Part shown: piece by piece, positions 1 to 11,800 of the stretch
How the letters are laid out: every line of letters starts with the position of its first letter
Position numbering within the stretch: the first letter of the stretch is position 1
Origin: Solanum dulcamara
Taxonomy: Eukaryota; Streptophyta; Magnoliopsida; Solanales; Solanaceae
Assembly: GCF_947179165.1 (NCBI RefSeq)
Contig: NC_077241.1
Location: forward strand, 79,137,648 to 79,201,647
DNA: 64,000 nt
Reading direction: 5' to 3'
The notes under the pieces: model-generated
Seen by the model: the letters and a program-made list of their open reading frames with translations, nothing else
Databases searched by the model: none
What the model was told of the DNA's origin: nothing
Translations under genes and position numbers: made by a program

Positions 1-689
1 GAATATTCTTAGCGAACTTTTTGATTTCACACGTGGTTATTAGTTCGATGAAGCTCAATATATTGTTGTTCAAACTTTATATTTACATTAACAACAATAA
101 CAATCCAGTGAATTATATTTACATTAACATATACAAATAATTTATTTAAAATACAATAAATAAAAATGATTATGATCAAAATCAATAAATTAAATTTGTA
201 ATTCCACCAAAAGTTTATACAAATTTTGAAGTTGCAAAGAGACAAAAGGGCTCTTACTTGTCGGTTCACTTCCCTTAGACCGTTGAGGGTGGCTTTGAGT
301 CAGACCTTTGTCTCTTTTTCACCTTTATAATTTTTATTTCTTTTTCAATGTTCAAATTTAACTAATTTCAAATTCGAATTAATTTTTTCGTTTCCTTTTT
401 CTCTTGGTAGGGTTAAATTTATTAGAGCACGCCTACACTCGCTTGTTATCGAATGGAACAATAGTTGGCTACAAAGAGAGTTTAGGTAGGCAAATAGAAA
501 AATAGATAGTTAAGATATGAAACTCTCGGTACAAGTGATAATTTATATGTGTGTTTGATGATTAGCTCAAAACGTTTTGATAGTTATACAAAATGTATCT
601 CTTTCCTTCTACAGAAAAAGAATATGTGAAAATACAGAAAAAGTACATAACAAATGAAACAAAAGAGTCTTCCTATTTCGTTGATATAA

Positions 690-870
690 GTCTTCTCATG
701 GATCAATTTGGACTATTGGATACCCCTACTTGACCTATAATTAGAGGCCTCAAGTCCGAGCTTTGAGGGGGCATTTCAACCCCATTGTGGAACTTTCTAA
801 TGTGAATTGAGATTTAGTCGGGCTCCAACTGTGGATACCAGACACCGATTTGAGAAACTACTCAAGCTAG
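690..870 (+). repeat. Solanaceae SINE-like remnant in otherwise gene-free left edge
   Basis: The interval 1-1087 shows no credible gene: its short reading frames are low-complexity AT sequence. About 730-860 resembles the body of a common Solanaceae tRNA-derived SINE, with a B-box-like stretch (gtccgagc, about 747) followed by the block agtcgggctccaa...ggataccagacaccg. The assignment rests on recalled family consensus and the copy is degenerate. The rest of 1-1087 holds AT-rich DNA and the 3' flank of the minus-strand GDSL gene. Confidence 0.45.
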
Positions 871-1087
871 AATATGCCACACTTCTAATTAATGACTTGA
901 ATGAACTTGGCAGAAAAAGTTTTATCATTGCAGAAATATGAAAGTTACATGTAATACCAAAAATTGGCACACACAAAGAATGCTATACCAACTATACAGT
1001 GGTCATATATTCAAAGTACAAAAAGAATTTTATACGGATTTTTTCAAAGATCATATATCCAAGAAATTGAATTGTGTCTAGGTCCAA

Positions 1088-2979
1088 CTATCTGGTGTTT
1101 GGAGCTAACATGTCCTGCAAGTTCATTGGGTAGCACATAGGTGTATGAAGGCTGGACCAGATGTTGTCAGCGAGGATAGCGTTCACAGAATCAGTTGGAT
1201 GAAATTGATCCCACCAGATGTGGCTAGAGGCGTTATTGCACGCCATTTCAGGGGAAACACACATGATCCAGCCTTTATATTCGCCTAAACCACAGCAAGC
1301 CTCATCTGTCACATTGAAACCTATAATGAAAATTGAAAAAAATGTTAGATTTGATCTTCTCACGTTACATGACCTGTCAAATAAATTTTTATAGATCCTA
1401 TGGATCGCCTCACCATAACGGTCGTGATTCTGAATAATGTCCATTGAGCCTTCAAATGCATCACAGAATATGATAGTGGCATCAACAAGCTCCTCATTGA
1501 GTTCAGACACCATATATCTCACAGCAAAGTTGAACTCCAATATCATGTCATTTATGTTCTCGACACACTCCCCGTTCTTGCTACTGTATAGCCATAAGTA
1601 GTAAGGTGCACAGCCTATAGGAGCCAGTCCCATTACAACCACTTTTCTTACCTTGTCATTGTACAAGTTCTTAATCTCCTGTTTTATCGTCTGTGCTAAA
1701 AACTGGTTGAAACTCCACGGCAGGTAAACAGATTGAACATTTGATGCATTTAGGAGATAGTAATGAATGTAGTCATTACTCCCTATCGAAATGTAGAACA
1801 AAGAATTAGATATCAGATCAGTTGTTGCATCCTCACCAATAGTCACTATAAACTGCTGAATAGTGTCAGTAACCTGCTCTATTTGCTGTGCAAGTGAGAT
1901 GTGCTGACCCTGCATAAACACTAATCTAGTTTAATTACTACAAAAATTAATAACCATAAAATGCAGTAGGACAAAATAGATTCATATACGATGAAACTAT
2001 TACCAATTCTGAGCCACTTGAGAAGATAATACCAGCACCAGCAGAAGCATAATTAACCCCAAGAATCATTTCTTCAATTGAACCAGCCTGCCCTAGGTAA
2101 CTAGGCACAAATGGTAACCCCAGACGCAATGCTGATATAATCAAATGCACAAGAAACAATGAATGGAAAATCAGCATTCTTTAACCAAATGATCCTAAGA
2201 AAAAGAATTCAAGAATTCATCATCGAATTCCACAAAACCAGTAAGAAACTTTTGAGGTTGAATAGGATAAAAGACAAGAAATTAACAGCAAAAGATCCAT
2301 ACGCCGTTTCATTGAAAGTCGAATCATTTTTTTCTCACTGACAATTAATCAAACGCCTATCAGTCTCACATCTCAAAACTCAATCCAAAAATCAACAATT
2401 AAGAAAATTCATCACTGAATTCCACAAAATTAGTACAAATTTTTGCGCTTGAATAGGATAACAAGACAAGATATTAAAAGCAAAAGATCCATAAACCATT
2501 TCATTGAAAGTTCAATCTTTTTTTTTTCTCACAGACAATTAATCAAACACGTAGCAGTCTCAAATCTCAAATTTCAAAACTCAAAACTCAAGCCAAATTT
2601 TTTTCCCCACAAATTTCACTACCCAATTGAGAAAATTACCTAGATAATCGACAGGGATTCTTCCATTGCAGAATCGTCCAGTAGGTTGATGAGTATCAAA
2701 ATCACGACCATAAGGAAGCCTATCAGCTCGAGCAAAAGTCCCAAGAAAATTATTCGTACCACAATCAACTGACGAATCACCAATAATGAACAAAGCCGGA
2801 ACAAGAGGAGCTGTAGGACGAAAAATTGGAGACGAAGAGATAGGAAAAGACGGGGTTAATGACGAAAAATCCAACGCAGAATCATGGGTTATGAGATCTT
2901 GAGGGTAAATGAGAGCTTTAGCTTCTGGGAATACGAAAAAAATGAAGATGAACAGAATCTTGATTACTGAGAAATCCAT
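1088..2979 (-). CDS. GDSL esterase/lipase, 4 exons, 398 aa
   Basis: Exons read on the minus strand are 2979-2640, 2131-2004, 1909-1414 and 1320-1088. All introns are GT-AG, phases are consistent, and the total is 1197 nt including the stop. The start is chosen for its ccATGG context and a signal peptide (residues 1-22, hydrophobic, ending AKA), implying secretion. Family blocks are present: block I GDSS with nucleophile Ser69; NYASAGAG in exon 2; block III GSND (199-202); block V DQFHPTD with Asp359 and His362 completing the triad. Residues after DYLA closely resemble the At1g71691 subgroup, whose proteins are about 385 aa. The last intron (1413-1321) is 93 nt with no stop in frame, so reading through it adds 31 residues; splicing restores the conserved [13 protein letters not shown]. 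The natural substrate (an acyl ester) cannot be told from sequence. No lesion is seen, so the gene is probably functional. Confidence 0.93.
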
Positions 2980-2999
2980 GGCGGATACAGAGAGTGAGT

Positions 3000-3463
3000 G
3001 AGGAAAAAATTAACTGCTTTTGGAGGGAGCTATAACTAACTTGAAGAAAATGATGTAAATTGAAAATCCCTAAATTGCCCCGTTAGTTTTCTTTTCCCAA
3101 ATTGCCCTTATATTATAGTTGCACAACAAAAAAAATGTAATACTTGTTATAAAACAAACTAACTTAACAAATTGTTCGCAATAAATTTTTGTGGTGCTGA
3201 AAATTAACTGCAATCAAAATAAATAAAAGAAAAAACTAATTTTATTGATGATTTTTTTTAGTACCATTCCGTTGTTCTCTTGATTCTTCTCTCCTAATAT
3301 ATTTTCGTAATTCGAGGACCGATAGTAGCTTATTTCTCGAATGTAAGAGGATGTAGAGTTCCTTGAGATATGTTTAATCTTTGGGAACGTCGAAAAGCAC
3401 TTCGTCGTTTCAAGTCGATCTCCAGGCAAATACACCCTCCATTCCATTTTAATTGTCCACTTT
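3000..3463. other. Intergenic, upstream of the GDSL gene
   Basis: This stretch is the promoter side of the minus-strand GDSL gene. It contains a 77-codon minus-strand frame (3447-3214) that I do not recognise and that has no family motif. No clear TATA box could be fixed. I see nothing else supportable here. Confidence 0.4.
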
Positions 3464-3469
3464 TTATTT

Positions 3470-3898
3470 TACACAACTCTTAAAAGTATAAATAATATAG
3501 ATAATTTTACTAATATACCCAGAATTCACCATACATGTAAGAAAATAAAAATGACCCTTATAATAATTTATACTTGTGATAGTACCCCTAAGTATCCGCG
3601 GGATTAATACGTGTAGCCTCGGCATGATCCACGAAAATCCATTTGAGATCCGCAAAAAAGCCAAATGATTAATATCTGCGAGATAGTTAACCTCGAGTAC
3701 ATAATCTGATGTAATACAAGGACTGGCAGATAAAAGAACCATCTCTACGCAGGTCCAGATCACTTCTTTCTTCAAATGGACTATTAAGTTTTCTCGTGAA
3801 GGAAGCTGAATTTGAGTATGAGACAACGGATGCAACAAGTCATCTCTCCGGTATTATTTTCCATGGTGCAGAGCCATCCCTCCGATGGAACGATCGTC
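3470..3898 (-). pseudogene. F-box/DUF295 (SKIP23-like) pseudogene, internal fragment A
   Basis: On the minus strand this is closely related to the copy at 26095-27187, from about residue 95 (EGWLCTMENN) to about residue 215 (INYYKGHFYF). It therefore lacks the N-terminal F-box and the C-terminal end. A 1-nt deletion lies just before the LLHPLSHTQIQLPS stretch, and the WRPGDL region is scrambled. The upstream edge, at 3898/3899, abuts a CACTA-like terminus that begins exactly where gene homology stops. In intact relatives the F-box binds SKP1 of an SCF ubiquitin ligase and the DUF295 propeller binds targets. This fragment cannot encode such a protein. Confidence 0.75.
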
Positions 3899-4091
3899 CA
3901 CTACAAGAGAAGGTATATATTGCTACAAAATACGTTGTAGCTAGATATGAAATTTTTCGTGGCTAAACACTTTAGCTACAATATTTTTTTCCGTAGCATT
4001 TGTAGCAAGATGTAACGTGTCTAAGTGTTAGCTACAAACTTTAAATGATCCGTGATTAAGAATTTATATTTATTGATACAAAAAAATTATT
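3899..4091 (+). mobile_element. CACTA-type transposon terminus (left end only)
   Basis: The segment starts cactacaagaga, matching the CACTACAAGAAA-type terminal inverted repeat of plant CACTA elements. It is followed by short subterminal repeats in both orientations (gctacaa, ttgtagcta, ttagctaca), typical of CACTA subterminal regions. It begins exactly where F-box homology ends. The matching right end (reading ...tcttgtagtg) was not found near 23669 where the neighbouring array stops, so only one end is visible. The tandem array follows directly. It may have been internal to the element, which is inference. Confidence 0.55.
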
Positions 4092-4149
4092 ATTGTGTCG
4101 CAAACAAAATGCTCCTAAATGCCTTTAAAGCACCACCGGGTCGTTACAG

Positions 4150-4924
4150 AGCATTATATTTGTGACACAACAGCAATTAGGAGCATTTTATTTGTGAAAA
4201 AACAACAATTAGATGATTTCGCCAGTTTTTCGTGTATGCTAGCCCATGGATATTTTAGGTGCCGGGGATACGGGTCAAATTTTCTTGGATTCTTCCATAG
4301 TAGCATCCGTAACGACCTGGAGAATGACTTCAGTAGCCCCGACAGTGCTTTAGAGGGGTTTAGAAGCATTTTATTGGCGACGCAATAGAAATTAGGCGAT
4401 TTTGCCAGTTATTCGTGTGTTAGCTCACAGACTTTTTAGGTGCCGGAGGTCCGGATTGAATTTTCTGGGATTCTTGCATAATAGCGTCCGTAGTGACCTG
4501 GGAAATGACTACAATAGCCCTAACAACGCTTTACAGGGATTTAAGATCATTTTATTTGTGACACAATAGGAATTAAGCGATTATGCAAGTTTTTCGTGTG
4601 TGTTAGCCTACGGATTTTTTAGGTGTCAGGGGTCCAGGTCAAATTTTTTTGGATTCTTACATAATAGCTTCCGTAACAACTTGGAGAACGACTCCAGTAG
4701 TCCCGACGGTGCTTTATAGGGGTTTAAGAGCATTTTATTTGCGACGCAACAAGAATTAAGCTATTTTGCCAGTTTTTCGAATATGTTGCCCACAGAGTTT
4801 TTCGGTGCAGGGGGTCAGGGTCAAATTTTCTTGGATTCTTCCATAGTAGCATCGATGGCTCTTTAGAGGAGTTTAGGAGCATTTTATTTGTGATGCAACA
4901 AGTATTAGGCGATTTTGACCTAGA
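4150..4924 (-). repeat. Inverted block of the 183-bp array (about 4.3 units)
   Basis: Here the same unit reads in reverse. Landmarks appear as gcattttatttg, cgattttgccag, tttttcgtgtgtgttagcc, ttttttaggtgccg and ttcttggattcttccatag. Successive copies of the gcattttatt landmark lie at about 4181, 4366, 4549 and 4731 (spacings 182-185), then 4879 (a truncated unit). A short forward-oriented stub precedes it at about 4092-4149. Orientation flips abruptly near 4920-4925. The result is an imperfect inverted repeat with arms of about 0.75 kb (4150-4920 against 4925-5690). Confidence 0.9.
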
Positions 4925-7826
4925 ACCCCAATACCTAAAAAATCCGTGGGCTAACATACACAAAAAACTGTTAAAAATCATCTAATTTCTGTTGCATCAC
5001 AAATAAAATGCTCCTAAACCCTATAAAGTGCCGCCCAGCTACTGTATTTGACCTAGACCTCCGGCATCTAATAAATTCGTGGGCTAACACACACAAAAAA
5101 CTAGCAAAATCGCCTTATTCCTGTTGTGTCGAAATAAAATGCTCCTAAACCCCTCTGAAGCATCGTCAGGGCTACTAAACTCAATCCCCAAGTTGTTATG
5201 AATGCTACTATAGAAGAATGCAAGAGAATTCGACCCGAACACGTGGCACCTAAAAAATCTGAGGGCTACCATACACGAAAAATATGCAAAATCTCCAAAT
5301 TTCTGTTGCATCGCAAATAAAATGCTCGTAAACCCCTCTAAAATATCATTGGGTCTACTTGAGTAAATACCCATTTCGTTACGGATGCTACTATAAAAGA
5401 ATCCAAGAAAATTCGACCCAAACACCCGGCACCTAAACATTCTGAGGGCTAACATATCACAAAAAACATGCAAAATCGCCAAATTCTTGTTGCATCACAA
5501 ATAAAATGCTCTAAACCCCTCTAAAGGGCCACCAGGGCTATTGAAGTCATTCCCCGGGTCGTTACGGATGCTACTATGTAAGAATCTAAGAAAATTTGAT
5601 CCATACCCCCGATACCTACACACATTCGTGGGCTAATACACACGAAAAACTGGCAAAATCGCCTAATTCCTGTTGCTTCGTAAATAAAATGTTCTTAAAC
5701 CCCTGTAAAGCATTGCTGGGGCTACTGAAGTCATTCTTTAGGTTGTTATGGCCGCTAATATAGAAGAACTACCTTGGAAGAATACATTAAAATTCGACTC
5801 GGATCCCCGTCATCTAAAATACCCATGGGCTAACACGAAAAACTGGTAAAATTGCCTAATTCCTGTTGCTTCGTTAATAAAATGCTTCTAAATCCCTCTA
5901 AAGCACCAATGGGCTACTGGAGTCGTTCCCGGGTCCTTATAGACGCTATTATTGAAGAATCCAAGAAAATTCAATCCGAACCCCCGACATCTAAAAAATC
6001 TGTAGGCTAACATACATGAAAAACTGGTAATATCGCTTAATTCCTATTGCGTCGTAAATAAACTGCTACTAAATCCCTGAAAAGCATCGTCGGGGTTATT
6101 TGAGTCATTTTCTAGGTCCTTACGGATGCTACTATGAAAGAATTACTATGGAAGAATACAAAAATATTTGATTCGGACCCCGACACCTAAAAACCCCATA
6201 GGCTAACACACGAAAAATAGGTAAAATCACGTAATTCTCATTGCATCACTAATAAAATGCTCTTAAGCCCCTCTAATGCACCACTGAGGTAGCTGAAGTA
6301 GTTCCCAAGGTCGGTGAGGAGGCTTCTATGGAAGAATCCAAGAAAATTAGACCCGTACCCCAGACACCTAAAAATTCGCGGGCTAACATATACGAAGAAC
6401 TAGCAAAATCGCTTAATTTCTGTTGCATCGCAAATAAAATGATCTTAAACCCCTGTAAAGCACCGCCAGGGCTGCAAAAATCATTACCCAAGTCGTTATG
6501 GACGCTACTATGGTAGAATCGAAGAAAATTCAATCCGGACCCCCGATACCTAAAACATTCGTGGGATAACACACACAAAAAATTGGCAAAATTGCCTAAT
6601 TCTTTTTTGCGTCGCAAATAAATTGCTCCTAAATCCATCTAAAGCATCTTCGGTGCTATTGAGTCATTCCACAGTGGAAGAATCCAAGAAAATTCGACCC
6701 GGACCCCCGATACCTAAAAAATTTATAGTCTAATACACATGAAAAATTAGCGAAATTGCCTAATTTTTGTTGCATTGCTAATAAAATGCTTCTAAACCCC
6801 TTTAAAGTACCGCTGGGGCTACTGGAGTTTTTCCCTAGGTCGTTACGAACGTTACTATTGAAGAATCCAAGAAAATTCGAACCGAACCCCCGGTACCTAA
6901 AAAAACTCATAGGCTAACATACATGAAAAACTGGCAAAATTATCTAATTCTATTGCGTCGCTAATAAAATTATCCTAAACCTATCAAAAATTCCACCAGG
7001 CTATTGGATTCGTTCCCTAGTTCGTTACTGAAGTTACTATGGAAGAATCTAAAAAAATTCGACCTGGACCCCCAGCATCTATAAAACTCATGGGCTAACA
7101 CACACGAAAAATACGCAAAATCTCCTAATTCCTATTATGTCACCAATAAAATGCCACTAGACCCATGTAAAGCTCCGTCGGGGTTACTGGAGTCATTACC
7201 CAGGTCATTATAGAAGCTACTATCAAAGAATTCAAGAAGATTCAACCTAGATCCCGGATGCCTTAAAAATCCATGGGTTAAAACATACGAAAAACTAGCA
7301 AAATCGCTTAATTATTGTTGTGTCGTCAATAAAATTCTATAAACCACTCTAAAGCACCGCAGGGGCAACTATAGCCGTTTGTCAGGTCGTTATGAATGCT
7401 ATAATGGAAGAATCCAACAAAACTGGACCCAGACCCCCGGTATGTAAAAATTCCGTGTGCTAACACATGCGAAAAATTGGAAAATTGCCTAATTCCTGTT
7501 GCGTCACCAATAAATTGCTCCTAAACCCCTTTAAAGAGTCACCGGGGCTACTGGAGTCATTTTCCAGGTCGTTACGGATGCTACTATGAAAGAATCCAAG
7601 AAAATTCAATTCAGACCCCTGACACCTAAAAACTCCGTGGGCTAACACACACGAAAAATTGGCAAAGTCGCCTAATTCCTGTAGCGTCACCAATAAAATT
7701 CTCCTAAACCCACCTAATGCGCCACCGAGTCTATTGGAGTCGTTCCCTAGGTCGTAGAAGAATCCAAGAAAATTCAAGAAAATTCAACCCGGACCCTTGA
7801 CAACTAAAAAACCCATGAGTTAACAC

Positions 7827-8803
7827 TAGGGCTGTTCACAGTTTTGGTTAAAACCAAAACCAAACCGAAAATTTAACCAAACCGAATAAAAAAACCGACA
7901 TTCAGTTTGGTTTGGTTTGGTTTGGTTTTAAATTTGAATAACCGATAATATTTGGTTTGGTTATGGTTATAGAAAAAAATAATCGAATAAATAACCGAAC
8001 CAAACCGATAATTATATACTTAAAATTTATAATTATTTATATGTATAATATTAGTTTTTCATAAATAATTAAAGATATTTTATACGTTTTAATTATTAAT
8101 TTAATATTAATATACTTATTTTTAAGGCCCAACAATCCAAACCCAACTCTCAAGCCCAATTATAAATTCTAATAAACACTAAACAGCGGTCCAAGTCCAA
8201 CAATCCAAGCCCATTAGCCTAACTCTCAAGCCCAATTCTAAATCATAAATTTCTAATAAGCACTAAGCACTTGAGCAGCAGACAGCAACATAAAGTAAAA
8301 GTTAAAACTTTAAAACCCTAGTATCTGTTTTTCTTTTACATTTTTGTTCCTCTCACGTTGGTTTCTCACAAAGTCACAAACTCACAGTCATAGACTAACA
8401 GTGAAGGCTCAAGAGCAACCTCAACTCCTCCACCCCAAGTATAAGATTGTCAAATTTTGAGAAGGTTTGTAAGGAGTTTTTCAAATTTTAAATTGATTTT
8501 AAATTGTTTTCTTTTTTTTCCGAATGTTTAAGTTGTTTCATTTTCTGTTTTGAACCTCTGTGGGTCGTGAGGAAAAAAGAGCTTCATAAGAATTTGAAGA
8601 ATGTAGAGAGAGAATATTTGAATTATCTTGGCAAGTCATAAATCGAATAACCGAATCAAACTGAACCAAACCGACAATAACCAAACCCGTGGTTATTATT
8701 TTACTTGGTTTGGTTATGGTTTTAGACATTTAATAACCGATTAAATTGGTTTGGTTATGGTTTTAATCAATAACCGACTCAAACCGAACCATGAACACCC
8801 CTA
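7827..8803. mobile_element. hAT-type non-autonomous element (977 bp) inserted in the array
   Basis: An 8-bp direct duplication, gttaacac, sits at 7819-7826 and 8804-8811. The terminal inverted repeats are tagggctgttcac at the left and, read from the right, taggggtgttcat. Eight-bp duplications and TAGGG/CAGGG-type ends fit hAT transposons. Subterminal regions are rich in aaccaaacc/ggtttggtt motifs in both orientations. No transposase frame is visible, so it is a non-autonomous passenger. Removing it restores one continuous 183-bp unit, which shows insertion after array expansion. Confidence 0.9.
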
Positions 8804-11800
8804 GTTAACACATACAAAAAACAGGCAAAATCGCCTAATTCTTGTTGCATCGCTAATAAAATATTTCTAAAACTATCTAAAGCACCGCTGGGATTATTGG
8901 AGATGTTCCCAAGTCGTTACAAATGCTATTATGGATGAATTCAAGAAACTTTGACCCGGACCTCCGGTACCTAAAAAATCCATGGACTAACACACATTAA
9001 AAATATGTAAAATCGCCTAATTTTTGTTGCGTCGCCAATAACATACTCTGAAACCCCTTTATAGCACCGCCAGGGCTACTAGAGTCGTTTCTCAGGTCGT
9101 TACGAATGGTACTATGGATAAATCAAAGAAAATCCAACCTTTTTCCCCAGCGCCTAAAAAATTTGTATGCTAACACACACGAAAAACTTAAAAAATCATC
9201 TAATTCATGTTGCGCCGCCTATAAAATGCTTCTAAACACCTATAAAGTGCCGTCGGGGTACTGAAATCAATCCCCAGGTCATTATGGACACTAATTTGGA
9301 GGAATCCAAGAAAATTTGATCCGAACCCCCTGTCCTAAAAACCTTGTGGGCTAACACACACGAAAAACTAGTAAAATCTTGTATTTCCTATTGTGTCTCT
9401 AATAAAGTGCTCTTAAACCCATCTAAAGCTCCACCGAGGCTATTAAAGTCGTTTTATAGGTCTTTACAGATGCTATTGTTAAAGAATCCAAGAAAATTTT
9501 AACTTGGACCCCCAACACCTAAAAAACCCGTGAGATAACACACATGAAAAATAGGTAAACTCGCTTAATTCCTGTTGCATCTCTAATAAAGTGCTCTTAA
9601 AATCCTCTAAAGCGCCACCGGAGCTACTATAGTCGTTAACCATGTCATTACAGAAGATCCTATGGAAGAATCCAAGAATATTCGACCCGGACGCCCGACA
9701 CCTAAAAAATTGGTAGCGTAACACACATGAAAAACTAGAAAAATCGCCTAATTTATGTTATGTCGCCAATAAAATGCTCTTAAACCACTCTAAAGCGCCG
9801 TCAGGGCTACTGCAGTCATTCGCTAGGTTGTTATGGATGTTAAAATGTAAGAATCCAAGCAAATTCGACTAAGACCCCGATATCTAAAATTTCTGTTTGC
9901 TAACATACGCAAAAAACTGACAAAATTACCTAATTCCTGTTACATCACAAATAAAATACTCCTAAATTCCTCTAAAGCACTGCCGAGGCTACTGGAATTG
10001 TTCCTAGGTCGTTATGGACGCTCGTATTAAAAAATCCAAAAAAATTAGACCTAGACCTCTAGCACCTAAAAAATTTGTGGGCTAACACACATGAATAACT
10101 GGCAAAATCACCTAATTCATGTTGCGTTGCCAATAGAATTCTCCTAAACCTATATAAAGCACCACCAAGGCTATTTGAATCGTTCCCTAAGTCGTTAATA
10201 ATGCTACTGTGGAAGAATCTAAGAAAATTCGATGCAGACCCTCGGCACCTAATTCTTGTTGTTTCGCCAATAAAATGCTCCTAAATAATCTAAAGCGCCG
10301 TCGGGGCTACTATTGTCATTCCCTAGGACGTTAGGATAATAATGTGGAAGAATCCAAGAAAATTTGACCCAAAACCCGGACACCTAAAAAATCTGTGGAT
10401 TAACATGCATGGAAAACTAGCAAAATAGACTATTCATATTGCGTCGCCAATAAAATATTCCTAAACCCCTCTAAAACATCGCTGGGTGTACTAGATTTGT
10501 TCCCCAGGGCATTACAAACACTACGATTGAAGAATCTAAGAAAATTTGATCCGAACTCCTGGCACCTAAAAAATCTATGGGCAAACACACTTGAAAACTG
10601 CAAAATCACGTAATTCTTGTTACGTTGCTAATAAAATGCTCGTAAACCTCTTTAAATCACTAGTAAGGCTACTAGAGTCATTTTGCAGGTCGTTACGCAT
10701 TTTACTATGAAAAAAATCAAGAAAATTAGATCCGAACCCCCGACACCTAAAATATTTGTGTGCCAACACACAACAAAAACTGGCAAAATCGCTTAATTCT
10801 TATTGTATAGCAAATAAAATGCTCCTAAACCCTCAAAAGCGTCGCTGAGGCTATTAGAGTTGTTCCTTAGGTCGTTACTGACGCTCCTATAAAATAATCA
10901 AAGAATATTCGACTCGGACCCTCGACACCTAAAAAACTCGTGGGCATTACACACGAAAAACTAGCAAAATCGCCAATAAAATGCTTTTAAACCACTCTAA
11001 AGCTCCGTCGGGGCTATTAGAGTTGTTTCCTAGGTTGTTATGGACACTCTTATGGAAGAATCCAACAAAATTTGACTCGTACCCCAGCACCTAAAAAATC
11101 TCTAGGCTAAAACATACGAAAAACTAGCAAAATCACCTAATTCCTATTATATCGCCATTAAAATTCTTCTAAACCCCTCTAAAGTATTGCTGGGGCTATT
11201 AGGGTCATTTCCCTGGTCGTTACAGACGTTACTATAGAAGAATCAAAGCAAATTTAACCCGAACCTCCGGTACCTAAAAAATCTGTAGGCTAACACACAC
11301 GAAACTGACAAAATCATCTAATTCTTGTTGCGTCGCCAATAAAATGCTCTTAAATCCCTCTAAAGCACTACCAAGTCTATTGGAGTCCCTTTTTAGGTCA
11401 TTATAAATGCTACTATGGAAGAATCCAAGAAAATTCAATCCGGACTCCCGACACCTAAAACATTCGTGGGTTAACCCACACAAAAAATTGGTAAAATCGC
11501 ATAATTCCTGTTGCGTCACCAATAAAACGCTGCTAAACCCCACTAAAGTGCTACTGAGGCTATTGGAGTCATTTTCCAGGTCATTACGGATGTTATTATG
11601 GAAGAATTTAAGAAAATTTAGTCTGAACCCGCGTCACCTTGAAAAACCCGTAGGCTAATACACAAAAAAAACTGGCAAAATTGCCTAATCTTATTGTGTC
11701 TCCAATAAAATACTCGTAAACCCTTTTAAAGCACCACCAGGGCTATTGAAGTCATTCCCCAGATTGTTACGGACGCTACTAGGGAAGAATCCAAGAAAAT

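Noticed and set aside
27..269. 80-codon minus-strand frame at the window edge
   Set aside because: Low-complexity Ile/Asn/Val-rich translation of AT-rich DNA without family features.
3214..3447. 77-codon minus-strand frame
   Set aside because: No recognisable motif, no supporting structure and an AT-rich tail; not called a gene.
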